Assembly (NCBI RefSeq): GCF_001999905.1
Contig: NZ_CP019640.1
Coordinates: forward strand, 1,778,001-1,842,000
Length of the DNA stretch: 64,000 bases
DNA from: Planococcus lenghuensis
GTDB lineage: Bacteria; Bacillota; Bacilli; Bacillales_A; Planococcaceae
Reading direction: 5' to 3'
Under the pieces are notes generated by a model, which worked only from the letters and a program-made list of their open reading frames with translations, made no database searches and had not been told where the DNA came from. The first letter of the stretch is position 1. Each line of letters opens with the position of its first letter. Both the position numbers and the translations under genes were made by a program. Below, in pieces: positions 1 to 7,880 of the stretch.

Positions 1-606
1 GAGACGATTTCTGAAGACGTTAGCGAGGGTGAAGTTGAAGTGACTGAAGGTGTAGCCGAACCATCTGAGAGTCCTAAAAGTGACACCTCTGAAGCGGAAG
101 CAGAAGAATACGTGGATATCTTCACCGTGACAGGAGAAATAGAACGGATTGAAGACGAGATGATTTATATCGCTCATGAAGAAAGTGCAAGCTGGACGAT
201 CCCTATGGAAGACACGGCTGATCTGGAAGTTGGTCAATTCGTCCATATTGAGGTCGCTGATCATACACCAGAAGATGACTGGGACCCGAGAGATTTTGAA
301 GTTATGAGCTTAGAGGTTATTAGTGAAGCTGCGGATTTTGAATATATCCAGTACGATGGGAAAATCTTTTCTGAAGTTCCTGACAAGGAGATTTCAATAA
401 TTGAAAGCAGATTTGGCGAAAGACAGCTGTTGGGACAAATCACCGAACAGGCAAAAGGCAGTATAGGGATTCAAGATTTTTCGGCTAGTCACTTGCCAAT
501 CGGCACTAAGATTTACGCGCCTGTTTCTGAGGGAGATGAAGTAAGTACAATCGTTGCTGAGATGGAAGGCGCCGATGTGTTTTATCAGCTCGCTTTCGAA
601 ATGTAG
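1..606 (+). CDS. acidic hypothetical protein, 5' end outside window
   Basis: The frame is open from base 1, so this is the C-terminal part of a longer protein; the GTG at 40 is probably internal. The visible 201 residues begin with a Glu/Ser/Thr-rich stretch typical of a linker after a signal or lipobox. Two short beta-rich blocks follow, one around TGEIERIEDEMIYIAHE and one around YDGKIFSEVPDKEISIIE, each like a small OB/SH3-type barrel. No catalytic motif or Cys is visible. A secreted or surface-anchored protein is a reasonable guess, but the N-terminus that would show this is missing and the family is not recognised. Confidence 0.7.
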   Translation, partial: ETISEDVSEGEVEVTEGVAEPSESPKSDTSEAEAEEYVDIFTVTGEIERIEDEMIYIAHEESASWTIPMEDTADLEVGQFVHIEVADHTPEDDWDPRDFEVMSLEVISEAADFEYIQYDGKIFSEVPDKEISIIESRFGERQLLGQITEQAKGSIGIQDFSASHLPIGTKIYAPVSEGDEVSTIVAEMEGADVFYQLAFEM

Positions 607-729
607 ATAAGTTTTTAATGGTTAGTAATAACACAAAGAGAAACTTGATGGATGTTAGACTTTAATCAACAGTTCGACAAAAAATGGCATAAGCGTTCCG
701 AGAATAAAATAAAGTTAATTGGTTGCCAC

Positions 730-761
730 GAATGTAACATAAGTGCAGTTAAGTTACATTC
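730..761. repeat. palindromic repeat copy 1
   Basis: Imperfect inverted repeat with perfect outer arms GAATGTAAC and GTTACATTC. It lies in the leader of the DUF1871 gene and is related to the copies at 1103-1136 and 1903-1936. Confidence 0.75.
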
Positions 762-827
762 AAATAAAGAAAACAAGTCGTTACTAAAAAAGTTAAAGCA
801 AAGTTGTAAATTAAGGAGGGAAGGATC

Positions 828-1073
828 ATGGATGAGTATATATTTGTAAAAAGCATCGTTGATGAATGGGATCCGATTGGTTTATTGAACCTTGGGTGTC
901 CAGGGGACGAATATGACCCTGAAATTAGAGAAATTGTAGCGCTCTTGCCCCATGTAAAATCGGTTGATGAACTCGCATTAAGAATCCGACAAGTTCTCAT
1001 AAAATGGTTTGAGGAGTATTTATCGATCGAAGTGTGCTATCCCGTAGCTTTGAAAATATGGGAAAGCCGTTAA
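828..1073 (+). CDS. DUF1871 family protein
   Basis: 81-residue cytosolic protein starting at an ATG seven bases after a strong AAGGAGGGAAG ribosome site. The pattern VDEWDPIGLLNLGCPGDEYDP, then a helix with ALLP and a C-terminal RIRQVL/WFEEY helix, matches the small DUF1871 family (YugE-like in bacilli), which has no known biochemical role. Length is normal for the family. It stands alone between two palindromic repeats, with no operon partner. The family assignment is fairly good; function is unknown. Confidence 0.75.
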   Translation: MDEYIFVKSIVDEWDPIGLLNLGCPGDEYDPEIREIVALLPHVKSVDELALRIRQVLIKWFEEYLSIEVCYPVALKIWESR

Positions 1074-1102
1074 AAAATCATAGTCTTCTTTTTCAGGAAG
1101 TC

Positions 1103-1136
1103 TGAACGTAACTTAATGGTAATTAAGTTATATTCA
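1103..1136. repeat. palindromic repeat copy 2
   Basis: Arms TGAACGTAACTTAAT and ATTAAGTTATATTCA pair at 13 of 15 positions around a GGTA centre. It lies just downstream of the DUF1871 gene and could act as a stem-loop or as an operator. Confidence 0.75.
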
Positions 1137-1263
1137 CTTTCTTGAAAAATAAGGCTCTGTCAAAGGGCTATATTGACTTTTCTATTTAACTAACAGGCAG
1201 TTTTTAGTTGCAAGAATAGATTGAAATTCTAGTTAGCGTTCTTTTTTGACAGGAGGGAAAATT

Positions 1264-1728
1264 TTGTTTGGTAAATTTAGAAAGATCTTTAAGAAAGAAC
1301 TGCTAGAACAAGAAAAAAATGATCTATATGTGTTCATTCCAGAAACTGAAATAAATGAAAAGTTAAAAAGAAATGTAGTTGAACTAGAGAGAGTAGCTGG
1401 AGAATTGGCTAAAAGTCTTCAAATTAAATATGTGAAAGAATTTGAAAATCAAGGAAAATTAAACCTAAGGATTTGGGTGTCTAGGGACATTGATGGAGAT
1501 GAAGAAGAAGACTTAACTTCAGAACGTTGTTTAGAAAAAGAATACCGATCTCAAATAGCAATAGATTATGATGGCCCAAAATACGATGATGATTTTTATG
1601 CTCGTACATTTGGGTTATGGTATTACTTTGGCGGATATTTTAAAGGTTCAGGAACATTATATGATTTAACTAAAAATGATTTGGAAGCTGATATTGAAGA
1701 GATCTTGAAAAATTTACTTAAGAAATAA
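1264..1728 (+). CDS. hypothetical charged cytosolic protein
   Basis: 154 residues from a TTG at 1264, preceded by AGGAGGGAAA; an upstream TTG at 1246 overlaps this ribosome site and is a poor start. The protein is rich in Lys, Glu and Asp, has no signal peptide or membrane segment, and contains a predicted helical N-terminus followed by an acidic beta region (RIWVSRDIDGDEEED) and an aromatic segment near TFGLWYYFGGYFKG. No family is recognised. It is flanked by AT-rich intergenic DNA, which fits a recently acquired single gene. Confidence 0.6.
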   Translation: MFGKFRKIFKKELLEQEKNDLYVFIPETEINEKLKRNVVELERVAGELAKSLQIKYVKEFENQGKLNLRIWVSRDIDGDEEEDLTSERCLEKEYRSQIAIDYDGPKYDDDFYARTFGLWYYFGGYFKGSGTLYDLTKNDLEADIEEILKNLLKK

Positions 1729-1775
1729 TATCAACTAGTTCCTATTCAACTAATAGGAGCGTTAAATTAACAAGA

Positions 1776-1801
1776 GAATCAACAGCAATATTTAACAGAG
1801 A
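1776..1801. repeat. orphan IS1595-type terminal repeat
   Basis: This stretch matches about 22 of 26 positions of the right end of the nearby IS (AATCAACAGC then ATTTAACA-AG-C) in the same orientation. No transposase lies next to it, so it looks like a solo end left by an older insertion. Confidence 0.45.
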
Positions 1802-1902
1802 CAAAAATGAAGGTGACATAAATTCTGGTTGTTAATTGTATTATAATTTTGTACTTCAACTCGCGGTAGAATCAAAATTAAATAGCTTTTAAATTCAATC
1901 TT

Positions 1903-1936
1903 TGAATGTAACTTAATATCAAGTAAGTTACATTGA
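1903..1936. repeat. palindromic repeat copy 3
   Basis: Arms TGAATGTAACTTA and TAAGTTACATTGA pair at 12 of 13 positions around an 8 bp centre. It lies in the ~410 bp gene-free stretch between the hypothetical gene and the IS element; apart from the orphan IS end and a terminator-like hairpin, nothing else was recognised there. Confidence 0.75.
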
Positions 1937-2106
1937 TTATCCTCATTCCATGCGCTCCATCAGAAAACCCATCGAAGCAAGTTTCCTTAGAAGAAATGAT
2001 ACATTTAAAAGGCTGCGCTATAAGCTTGTAAGCTCCAACATAAAAAAGATCTAGGTTTACATATCTGGACTTATCAGAAGTGAAATATTGAGCAAAATTA
2101 ACAGTG

Positions 2107-2142
2107 GCACAGATGGCTTAATTCAAGCTGCCTGTGCTTTTT
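2107..2142 (+). terminator. terminator-like hairpin before the IS
   Basis: GCACAG (2107-2112) pairs with CTGTGC (2132-2137), with an inner GCTT/AAGC pairing, followed by five T. The IS inserted directly after the T tract. Confidence 0.4.
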
Positions 2143-2149
2143 AAATGAA
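2142..2149. repeat. 8 bp target site duplication, left copy
   Basis: TAAATGAA, identical to 4132-4139 on the other side of the IS. Eight-base duplications are typical of the IS1595 family. Confidence 0.9.
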
Positions 2150-2174
2150 GGCTATGTTAAATGACTCTGTTGAT
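2150..2174 (+). repeat. left terminal inverted repeat of the IS
   Basis: Starts GGCTATGTTAAAT and ends CTGTTGAT; pairs with 4107-4131 with two mismatches. Confidence 0.9.
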
Positions 2175-2223
2175 ATTAAAGTTTAAACGATGTAATAGTG
2201 TGATGCGGTCTCACTCTAATTAT

Positions 2224-2250
2224 AAAAACGGCTTCATCAGAAGCCATTTT
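2224..2250 (-). terminator. terminator of the passenger lipoprotein gene
   Basis: GGCTTC (2230-2235) and GAAGCC (2240-2245) form a hairpin with a T tract on the minus side just after the lipoprotein stop. The plus side also ends in T, so it may work in both directions. Confidence 0.7.
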
Positions 2251-2259
2251 TTGTGCGCA

Positions 2260-2655
2260 TTATTCGCTTTGTTCGATGTTTTCTAGCGCTCCCTCTATTT
2301 TCTCCAATAAACTATCATTCGTTTTGAAAGGGATGACCAAAACAATCGTTTTTTCGGTAACAGTCCATAAAGGGGAAGCGGGCATATCGGCCATCTCAAT
2401 CTGATCCATTAGCTCGGCGAACCCCTTTTCTTTCTTTTCACTTGTAGAAAAGCTGAAAATATCGACTACACCTTCGTCAAAAACATAAACTGTCTTCATA
2501 CTATTATCCACTTCAAAACCTTCTGTTCCCTCAGATTTTGTCAGGACAATTCCTTCCTCTTCAAATAGTTGAATAATTTGATTTAAATCAGGAACTTCAG
2601 CTGGGGAACAAGCGCTTAAAAGTAGAATGGAACACACAAAAAGAAATAATTTCAT
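2260..2655 (-). CDS. small lipoprotein, passenger of the IS
   Basis: 131 residues from the ATG at 2655, chosen because GGGAGG lies 11 bases upstream and it gives a clean lipoprotein signal: MKLFLFVCSILLLSAC with lipobox LSAC. The mature part has about 110 residues and no obvious enzyme motif. It is clearly paralogous to the lipoprotein at 54653-55099: both have a V-E-I-F/Y-SF-S/T block, a helix, then M/V-PASP and a hydrophobic strand ending in a DS-LLEK/ELMER helix. It is inside the IS ends, so it moves with the element. Function is unknown; a role on the outer membrane face is inferred from the lipobox only. Confidence 0.8.
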   Translation of the reverse strand: MKLFLFVCSILLLSACSPAEVPDLNQIIQLFEEEGIVLTKSEGTEGFEVDNSMKTVYVFDEGVVDIFSFSTSEKKEKGFAELMDQIEMADMPASPLWTVTEKTIVLVIPFKTNDSLLEKIEGALENIEQSE

Positions 2656-2985
2656 TCTAGTCATTCCTCCCAGTTCAAATGATTGATTCACCTTAAGATA
2701 ACCCTGCTAAGGGTATAAGTTCTGAAATTCTTCTGAACGGTTAGCTTAAATCATCACTACATTTTGGTTAGTCCACTACCGCTTTATGCGACATTGTGAA
2801 TGAATACTGGTCTCTCAATCATTCTTCGTAAAAGATCGCATGTTGGTTTAGACGGTTGTATAGACTTGAAGTTACATACTTGTAAATTCTAACCTCTATG
2901 GTAAGATCGCTTTCATAAATATTTCTTGAATACCTATTCTTGAACTGCTGATTCTTGTAATGAGCACGTCTTCGAGGAGTAATTA

Positions 2986-4032
2986 TTAATCGAGGACGAG
3001 GAATTTCGACAGTCTTACGGTATCATACGTTTCTTTCATAGAGAACAAACAACTCTCAACCATCATTTTTGAGACGGTGTTCGAATTATTTCGATATCTG
3101 ATGGAATCCAGGAAGCGGAACCAACTTAAATAATGGTCGAGGTACTTCGTGGCGACTCCATTGAAACGCTCCATCCACTTTTTCAGGCGGCTGTGGTAAC
3201 TGTTTACATTCTGAATATGATACAGACCCTTCACCCGTTCCTTACTATCTGACTTGAACGCATAGTGGCCCATCCCTTTTTCTTTCGCATAGCTTTTGAA
3301 GGCGCGCCACGCATCGGTGCATAGGACATTTGTGGAAGACAACTTGGCGCCGATTGCCTGGTCGAGCCGTGTTTTCACGATTCGTCCCTGACCGATGATT
3401 CGTGAGTAGGTGGTCTTCTGGCGGTCTCTAGCCACGAGGACGCACACCTGTTCATGGCTAATGCCACGAAATTGGGAGGAACCGCCTCGTTTACGGGGTT
3501 TCCGACCTTGAATCCCGCGCCTGCCTTTTTCCGAGTACAGGAAATAGGTCTCGTCCATTTCGACGATCCCTGCGAATTTTTCGAAATCCATCTGCTTAAG
3601 GGCAGACAGGACCTTGTGGCGCCAGTAAAACAGGGTGACATGGTGGAGTTCCAGCTTCTCCGCCGCTTTGCGGAGGGAATCGCCATCGATCATGCAGCGG
3701 ATAAAGCCAAGCCATTTATCGGGCTTATGGGTACGGTAGAGAGGGGTGTTAGTGGTGTCAGTGAAGGTTTTACGGCAATCTTTGCAGCGATAGCGCTGGC
3801 GCTCGGTCTTTTTCAATCCTACTTTTACGACATACTTGCCGAATCGGACAGAATTGTGGGAATGGCAATGCGGGCAGGTATATCCGTCTTTGTGCTTCAA
3901 GTCGCGGAGTTCATTGATTACGGGTTCCTGCGGTGACGATGGGGCAACGATTAATGTCAGGCGCTGCAACAGATCTTGTTTGTCTGCATAGGATAGTTTT
4001 TTGAATGCCTGTATGAAGTCGTTCAGCGCCAT
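2986..4032 (-). CDS. IS1595 family transposase
   Basis: 348 residues, full length for the family. An N-terminal zinc ribbon is visible (CPHCHSHNS then RYRCKDCRKTF, residues about 53-90). A helix-turn-helix-like region (DSLRKAAEKLELHHVTLFYWRHK) follows, then the catalytic RNase H-like domain, with the first Asp in VEMDETYF, the second in LCTDAW and the late cluster HIQNVNSYHSRLKKWMERF. It catalyses cut-and-paste or copy movement of its own element. The gene has a slightly higher GC than the surrounding intergenic DNA. No frameshift or stop was seen, so it is probably functional. Confidence 0.92.
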   Translation of the reverse strand: MALNDFIQAFKKLSYADKQDLLQRLTLIVAPSSPQEPVINELRDLKHKDGYTCPHCHSHNSVRFGKYVVKVGLKKTERQRYRCKDCRKTFTDTTNTPLYRTHKPDKWLGFIRCMIDGDSLRKAAEKLELHHVTLFYWRHKVLSALKQMDFEKFAGIVEMDETYFLYSEKGRRGIQGRKPRKRGGSSQFRGISHEQVCVLVARDRQKTTYSRIIGQGRIVKTRLDQAIGAKLSSTNVLCTDAWRAFKSYAKEKGMGHYAFKSDSKERVKGLYHIQNVNSYHSRLKKWMERFNGVATKYLDHYLSWFRFLDSIRYRNNSNTVSKMMVESCLFSMKETYDTVRLSKFLVLD

Positions 4033-4106
4033 GCCATTTACCCACTCTCATGATTTTGCATTTATTATAGAACAAACGTTCCTTCAGTTCAATGGATGCC
4101 AAAAAA

Positions 4107-4131
4107 ATCAACAGCGTTATTTAACATAGCC
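4107..4131 (-). repeat. right terminal inverted repeat of the IS
   Basis: Reverse complement starts GGCTATGTTAAAT and continues to CTGTTGAT; partner of 2150-2174. Confidence 0.9.
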
Positions 4132-4139
4132 TAAATGAA
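4132..4139. repeat. 8 bp target site duplication, right copy
   Basis: TAAATGAA, identical to 2142-2149. Confidence 0.9.
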
Positions 4140-4199
4140 AAGAACCTTGCCAAGGTTCAGCTTAGAAATAAACCGTTACCCAAATAAGCATTGTTGGAC

Positions 4200-4230
4200 T
4201 TGACCATGTACCAACGTACATGGTTTAGAG
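4200..4230 (+). promoter_or_regulatory. MerR-type promoter/operator for merR-merA
   Basis: TTGACC (4200-4205) serves as the -35 and is followed by a perfect dyad CATGTAC-CAAC-GTACATG (4205-4222) and a weak -10 near TTTAGAG. The dyad inside an 18-19 bp spacer is the layout of MerR-family promoters. It directly precedes GGAGGTGAGG and the merR start. Confidence 0.75.
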
Positions 4231-4245
4231 TGGAGGTGAGGTGAA

Positions 4246-4674
4246 ATGGGAATGGTGAGATACAAAATCGGAGAACTGGCCGACGCCTGTGGGATTAACA
4301 GGGAGACCATCCGGTATTATGAACGGAAAAATCTGCTGCAGCAGCCGGAAAAGAACGATTCCGGCTACCGGATCTATTCGGAACAAACGGTAAAACGGAT
4401 TGGGTTCATCAAACGCTTGCAGGAGCTTGGCTTTTCGTTAAGTGAAATTCATCGGTTACTGGGTGTCGTCGACAAAGACGCTGTGCGATGTGCCGACATG
4501 TATGAGTTTGTCGCTGAAAAAGAAGAGGAAGTACAGAAACAGATTGCTGACCTACAGCGCGTGGCGTTCATCCTACATGACTTGAAATGACGCTGTCCCG
4601 ATGAAAAGGAACTGCATGCGTGCCCGGTGATCGATAGTCTCATGGTCGGGGAAGAGAAGACGATTAGGGGCTAG
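4246..4674 (+). pseudogene. merR: merR with in-frame TGA removing two metal-binding cysteines
   Basis: The first 114 codons encode a MerR regulator: winged helix with GELADACGINRETIRYYERK, the long dimer helix, and a Cys in DAVRCADMY corresponding to the first mercury ligand of MerR. A TGA at 4588-4590 stops it after HDLK. The same frame then continues for 27 codons with RCPDEKELHACPVI, the typical MerR tail holding the other two mercury ligands in C-x8-C spacing, and ends at TAG 4672. Relatives have an acidic residue where the TGA is, so a point nonsense change is the simplest reading. The truncated protein can probably still bind DNA but should not sense Hg(II) normally. Sequencing error is the main alternative. 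Confidence 0.8.
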
Positions 4675-4739
4675 TTGCCTGACTGTTGTTGACACGGAAA
4701 TCCAATCGATTCGATTCAAAACAGAAAGGAGTTTAAAGC

Positions 4740-6392
4740 ATGACGAACGGTAAAATCAACGTAACACTCCAGGTGAGCGGCATGACCTGTACAGACTGTG
4801 AGAACCAGGTGACGGACGCACTGGAAAGCCAGGGAGCGGAAAATGCAAAAGCCGATTTCCGCCGCGGGCAGGCGACGTTTAGAATCGAGGAAGATCGCTT
4901 GAAAGCTGCAAAACAGGCCATCGATGAAGCCGGCTATGTCGCGGGGGAAGCGGAGGTCGAAACCGGTGAACCGACAGCATTTTCCGGCAATCCCTCCGCT
5001 GACTATGATCTGCTCATCATCGGTTCAGGCGGGGCCGCCTTTTCTGCCGCCATCAAAGCAGTGGAGAAAGGGGCGAACGTGGCGATGGTCGAACGGGGGA
5101 CCATCGGCGGAACTTGCGTCAATATCGGCTGTGTGCCCTCCAAGACCTTGCTTCGCGCCGGAGAGATCAATCACCTGGCTGACCAGCACCCGTTTGCCGG
5201 ACTGGATACACAAGCAGGGCAGGTGGATCTCGCAGCGTTGACCAGCCAGAAAGACGAACTCGTCGAAGGGATGAGACAGCAGAAGTACATTGATCTTATC
5301 GATGACTACGGTTTCGACCTGATCCGGGGAGAGGCCGCCTTCGTGGATGAGCGGACGGTTGAAGTGAACGGACAACAGTACACCGCTGGCAAGTTCCTGG
5401 TCTCGACGGGCGCCGCGCCATTCGTTCCGCCGATTCCCGGACTGAAAGATGTGGACTTCCTGACCAGCACGACAGCCTTGGAGTTGATGGAAGTGCCGGG
5501 GAAACTGGCCGTCATCGGTTCCGGCTACATCGCCATGGAACTGGGCCAGCTGTTCCGTAACCTGGGATCGGACGTGACGCTGATGCAGCGCAGCGACCGG
5601 CTCCTGAAGGAATACGATCCGGAAATTTCCGAAGCGGTGGATAAAGCCCTGACGAAACAGGGGCTGAATTTCATGACCGGCGTCACGTACAAGAAAGTGG
5701 AACAGGATGGAGAAACGAAGAAGGTCTACCTTGAAGTGAATGGGGAAGAGCGGATCATTGAAGCCGATCAGGTACTGGTCGCAGCGGGCCGACGGCCGAA
5801 CACAGAGACGCTCAACCTAACGGCAGCCGGTGTGGAAACCGGCAAAAGAGGAGAAATCGTAGTTGATGACTATCTGCAGACGAGCAGTCCGACTGTCTAC
5901 GCGGCCGGGGATGTGACACTCGGCCCTCAGTTTGTCTATGTCGCCGCCTACGAAGGTGGTGTCGTGGTTGAAAATGCCTTGGATTCGGCCACTAAGAAAG
6001 TGGATCTGCGTTTTGTGCCGGGTGTGACGTTCACGAATCCGTCCATCGCGACTGTCGGGCTGACGGAACAGCAGGCGAGGAACCGGGGAATCGACGTGAA
6101 GACATCGGTCCTGCCGCTTGAAAACGTGCCGAGAGCGCTCGTGAACCACAAAACGAACGGCGTCTTCAAACTCATCGTCGATAACGGATCGCAGAAAATC
6201 ATCGGGGCCCATGTGGTAGCTGAGAACGCCGGGGATGTGATTTACGGCGCAACACTCGCGGTGCAGTTCGGGCTGACGGCAGATGACCTGAAGAATTCCA
6301 TGGCGCCATATCTGACGATGGCTGAAGGGCTGAAACTGGCCGCCATCACCCTTGATAAAAACGTAAACAAGTTATCCTGCTGCGCAGGATGA
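4740..6392 (+). CDS. merA: mercuric reductase MerA
   Basis: 550-residue NADPH-dependent flavoprotein that reduces Hg(II) to Hg(0) in the cytosol. An N-terminal heavy-metal-associated domain carries GMTCTDC (Cys17 and Cys20). The FAD-binding GSGGAA motif follows, then the redox pair in GTCVNIGC (Cys126 and Cys131), the NAD(P) site [11 protein letters not shown], the second FAD site VYAAGDVT, and the C-terminal Cys547-Cys548 pair that hands mercury to the active site. All diagnostic residues are present. AGAAAGGAG precedes the ATG. It follows the broken merR by 65 bp; no merT, merP or merB is in the window, so this is a minimal detoxification module. Confidence 0.96.
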   Translation: MTNGKINVTLQVSGMTCTDCENQVTDALESQGAENAKADFRRGQATFRIEEDRLKAAKQAIDEAGYVAGEAEVETGEPTAFSGNPSADYDLLIIGSGGAAFSAAIKAVEKGANVAMVERGTIGGTCVNIGCVPSKTLLRAGEINHLADQHPFAGLDTQAGQVDLAALTSQKDELVEGMRQQKYIDLIDDYGFDLIRGEAAFVDERTVEVNGQQYTAGKFLVSTGAAPFVPPIPGLKDVDFLTSTTALELMEVPGKLAVIGSGYIAMELGQLFRNLGSDVTLMQRSDRLLKEYDPEISEAVDKALTKQGLNFMTGVTYKKVEQDGETKKVYLEVNGEERIIEADQVLVAAGRRPNTETLNLTAAGVETGKRGEIVVDDYLQTSSPTVYAAGDVTLGPQFVYVAAYEGGVVVENALDSATKKVDLRFVPGVTFTNPSIATVGLTEQQARNRGIDVKTSVLPLENVPRALVNHKTNGVFKLIVDNGSQKIIGAHVVAENAGDVIYGATLAVQFGLTADDLKNSMAPYLTMAEGLKLAAITLDKNVNKLSCCAG

Positions 6393-6449
6393 GCTTGTTG
6401 TCAAAAAGGCAACCCATTTTATGGACTTCAATATATCAGAGAATAAAGA

Positions 6450-6479
6450 ATGGACCTCCAATTTACTTTGGAGGTCCAT
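6450..6479. terminator. bidirectional terminator between merA and the thiol-protein gene
   Basis: Perfect 12 bp stem ATGGACCTCCAA (6450-6461) and TTGGAGGTCCAT (6468-6479) with a 6-base loop, between convergent genes. The T runs on either side are short. Confidence 0.75.
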
Positions 6480-6500
6480 CTTTATTACCTTAGATGTGAT

Positions 6501-6779
6501 TTATGAAGCTGATTGACCTAGTCCTGCTTTCTTCAAAGAATCCATATCGATGCCGGTGTTTTTGCAGCAGTCCACCAGTTCACCGTTGATTGCCACAGCC
6601 GGAATCGTCTGAACGCCATATGTTTTCGCTTTTTCTTGGCACTCATTCGTGTCACAGCCCTTATTCAAGTCATAAACCACCACTTCGCAGTTCTCGCAAG
6701 CCAAATCTTTTACTTGCTTCACCGTGTCGTCACATAAATAACAGCCTGCAGTAAAAACTTCAACGAGTCTCTTTGCCAT
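6501..6779 (-). CDS. small thioredoxin/glutaredoxin-like thiol protein
   Basis: 92 residues with a thioredoxin-like beta-alpha core: VEVFTAGCYLCDDT near the N-terminus gives the CxxC active-site pair (CYLC, residues 13-16), and the cis-Pro segment VQTIPAVAINGE is present. Additional cysteines occur at LACENC, the GCDTNEC motif and DCC. Such small Cys-rich redoxins often accompany MerR-regulated metal genes. It is co-transcribed with the MerR2 gene, whose stop lies 2 bases upstream of this start. It probably reduces or carries soft metal ions or thiols in the cytosol; this role is inferred. A decayed second copy is at 13215-13440. Confidence 0.75.
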   Translation of the reverse strand: MAKRLVEVFTAGCYLCDDTVKQVKDLACENCEVVVYDLNKGCDTNECQEKAKTYGVQTIPAVAINGELVDCCKNTGIDMDSLKKAGLGQSAS

Positions 6780-6781
6780 TT

Positions 6782-7180
6782 CTACTTCACTCCTTCAAGT
6801 TGTTGGATGATCGGGCAATCAGCTTTTGCAGCTTGCGCACGAGGACAGTTGATGGCCAGTTCTTCCAGCAGTTTTTTCATGCTTTTCAGCTCCTGGATCT
6901 TCTTTTCCACTTCGTGCACCTTGTCCATCGTGAAATGATATAGTTCCTCTGGATAAAAGGTGGAATTCCGGGAAACGGCCAGCAGTTTTTTAATCTCTTC
7001 CAGACTGAACCCCAATCTCTTTGCCCGTTTAATGAATTGAAGATCTCCGATGACATCAACAAGGAAATCTCGATAGCCGGAACCGGTTCGAGGAGGTGCT
7101 GAAATCAGGCCGTACTTTTCATAGTAACGAATCGTCTCAATGCTCACTCTGGACGCTTTGGCGATTTCCCCAATTTTCAT
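6782..7180 (-). CDS. MerR family metal-type regulator
   Basis: 132 residues. The N-terminal winged helix (GEIAKASRVSIETIRYYEKYGL) is canonical for MerR proteins and is followed by the dimerisation helix. The C-terminal loop NCPRAQAAKADCPII has two cysteines as in MerR/ZntR-type metal sensors, but the upstream Cys used by MerR for mercury is absent (SRNSTFYPEELYHF), so the inducer may differ. It is the first gene of a two-gene operon with the thiol protein and faces its own MerR-type operator (7205-7236), which implies autoregulation by promoter distortion. Confidence 0.85.
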   Translation of the reverse strand: MKIGEIAKASRVSIETIRYYEKYGLISAPPRTGSGYRDFLVDVIGDLQFIKRAKRLGFSLEEIKKLLAVSRNSTFYPEELYHFTMDKVHEVEKKIQELKSMKKLLEELAINCPRAQAAKADCPIIQQLEGVK

Positions 7181-7204
7181 ACCTTTTCCCCTCCTCTTGT
7201 ATAG

Positions 7205-7236
7205 AGCATAAACCCTGTTGCAGACTACAGGGTCAA
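7205..7236 (-). promoter_or_regulatory. MerR-type promoter/operator of the MerR2 operon
   Basis: On the minus strand TTGACC and TATGCT are separated by 20 bp, the long spacer typical of MerR targets. ACCCTGT and ACAGGGT (7212-7218, 7227-7233) form a perfect dyad within it. Confidence 0.82.
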
Positions 7237-7464
7237 GTGATTTAATATATGTTCCTAGTAATGACAGAGAACAAAATGCTTAATTTAGCGAATGTAGCTC
7301 GATAACAAGGTTATGGTTTAACGCCTTTACATGCCCTGAATGTATTGAAACAAATTTAACAGAGGCAGAATAATTCTGCAAATGCGAGCTGAAGTTGTCT
7401 CAGATCCATCCATCTAGAACTTGAGCAGGAAAAACGCAGCACGCATCAATCGATTATGCGGTTT

Positions 7465-7810
7465 CTAGAAATCAATAATATGAAATTGACCGCCAACTCT
7501 TAATGCCCGATGAACTTCCTCGAACGTTTTCTTTTTCATTTCCAGCGTTAAGCGAAAAATAAATAAGCTCATAAAGATATGGTGAAACAAATCACCGGAA
7601 AAGGGAAGCTGATCAGAAAAACCTTCTTCAAAATCGACATGAGTAACGGGGTTTTCTCTTGTTTTTTCTTTGGCGATTAATTAAGGAGTCAGAACCTGCC
7701 TCAATCCCGAATAAGTTGCATATCTGGTTGTGTTTACTGGATTAAAAGTGCAAGTATCCCTGTACCACGACCTAAACCCATTACCATTTCATTTGGTTGA
7801 AGGGCTGCTT
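7465..7810 (-). pseudogene. SAM-dependent methyltransferase remnant
   Basis: Reading the minus strand gives EMVMGLGRGTGILALL, a worn motif I, then several stops around 7680-7740. An open tail follows with VTHVDFEEGFSDQLPFSGD and EVHRALRVGGQFHIIDF, the usual motifs of class I methyltransferases. The start is missing. This fills most of the gene-poor stretch 7241-7840. It is distinct from the intact methyltransferase at 19144. Confidence 0.65.
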
Positions 7811-7841
7811 GCTTAGCCTTTAGGCTTTCTCTGCTTAAAAC

Positions 7842-7871
7842 TAAAAAACAGGTGTACCATTCGTACACCTG
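7842..7871 (-). terminator. asnB terminator
   Basis: CAGGTGTAC (7849-7857) and GTACACCTG (7863-7871) form a perfect 9 bp stem followed on the minus strand by a T6 tract, 10 bases after the asnB stop. Confidence 0.9.
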
Positions 7872-7880
7872 CCGCTATAA

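Larger units (their letters stand above)
2150..4131 (-). mobile_element. IS1595-family insertion sequence with passenger gene
   Basis: A complete 1982 bp element defined from the sequence. The left end begins GGCTATGTTAAAT and the reverse complement of the right end begins identically; 23 of the first 25 bases match. The element is bounded by perfect 8 bp direct repeats TAAATGAA. It encodes an IS1595-type transposase (2986-4032) and, unusually, a small lipoprotein (2260-2655), both on the minus strand. The intact duplication and full-length transposase indicate a fairly recent insertion. It lies about 70 bp upstream of the mercury promoter. Confidence 0.92.

Noticed and set aside
652-849. 65-codon frame overlapping palindrome copy 1
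   Set aside because: No ribosome site; it covers the palindrome and runs into the DUF1871 start.
1153-1251. Small mobile element bounded by CTGTCAAA and TTTGACAG
   Set aside because: Only 8 bp ends, no duplication of flanking bases, and one end overlaps a normal ribosome-site region.
3454-3936. Plus-strand frame of 160 codons within the transposase
   Set aside because: Antisense shadow of the clear transposase frame.
4588-4590. TGA in merR as selenocysteine
   Set aside because: Relatives have an acidic residue there, not Cys; a nonsense mutation is simpler.
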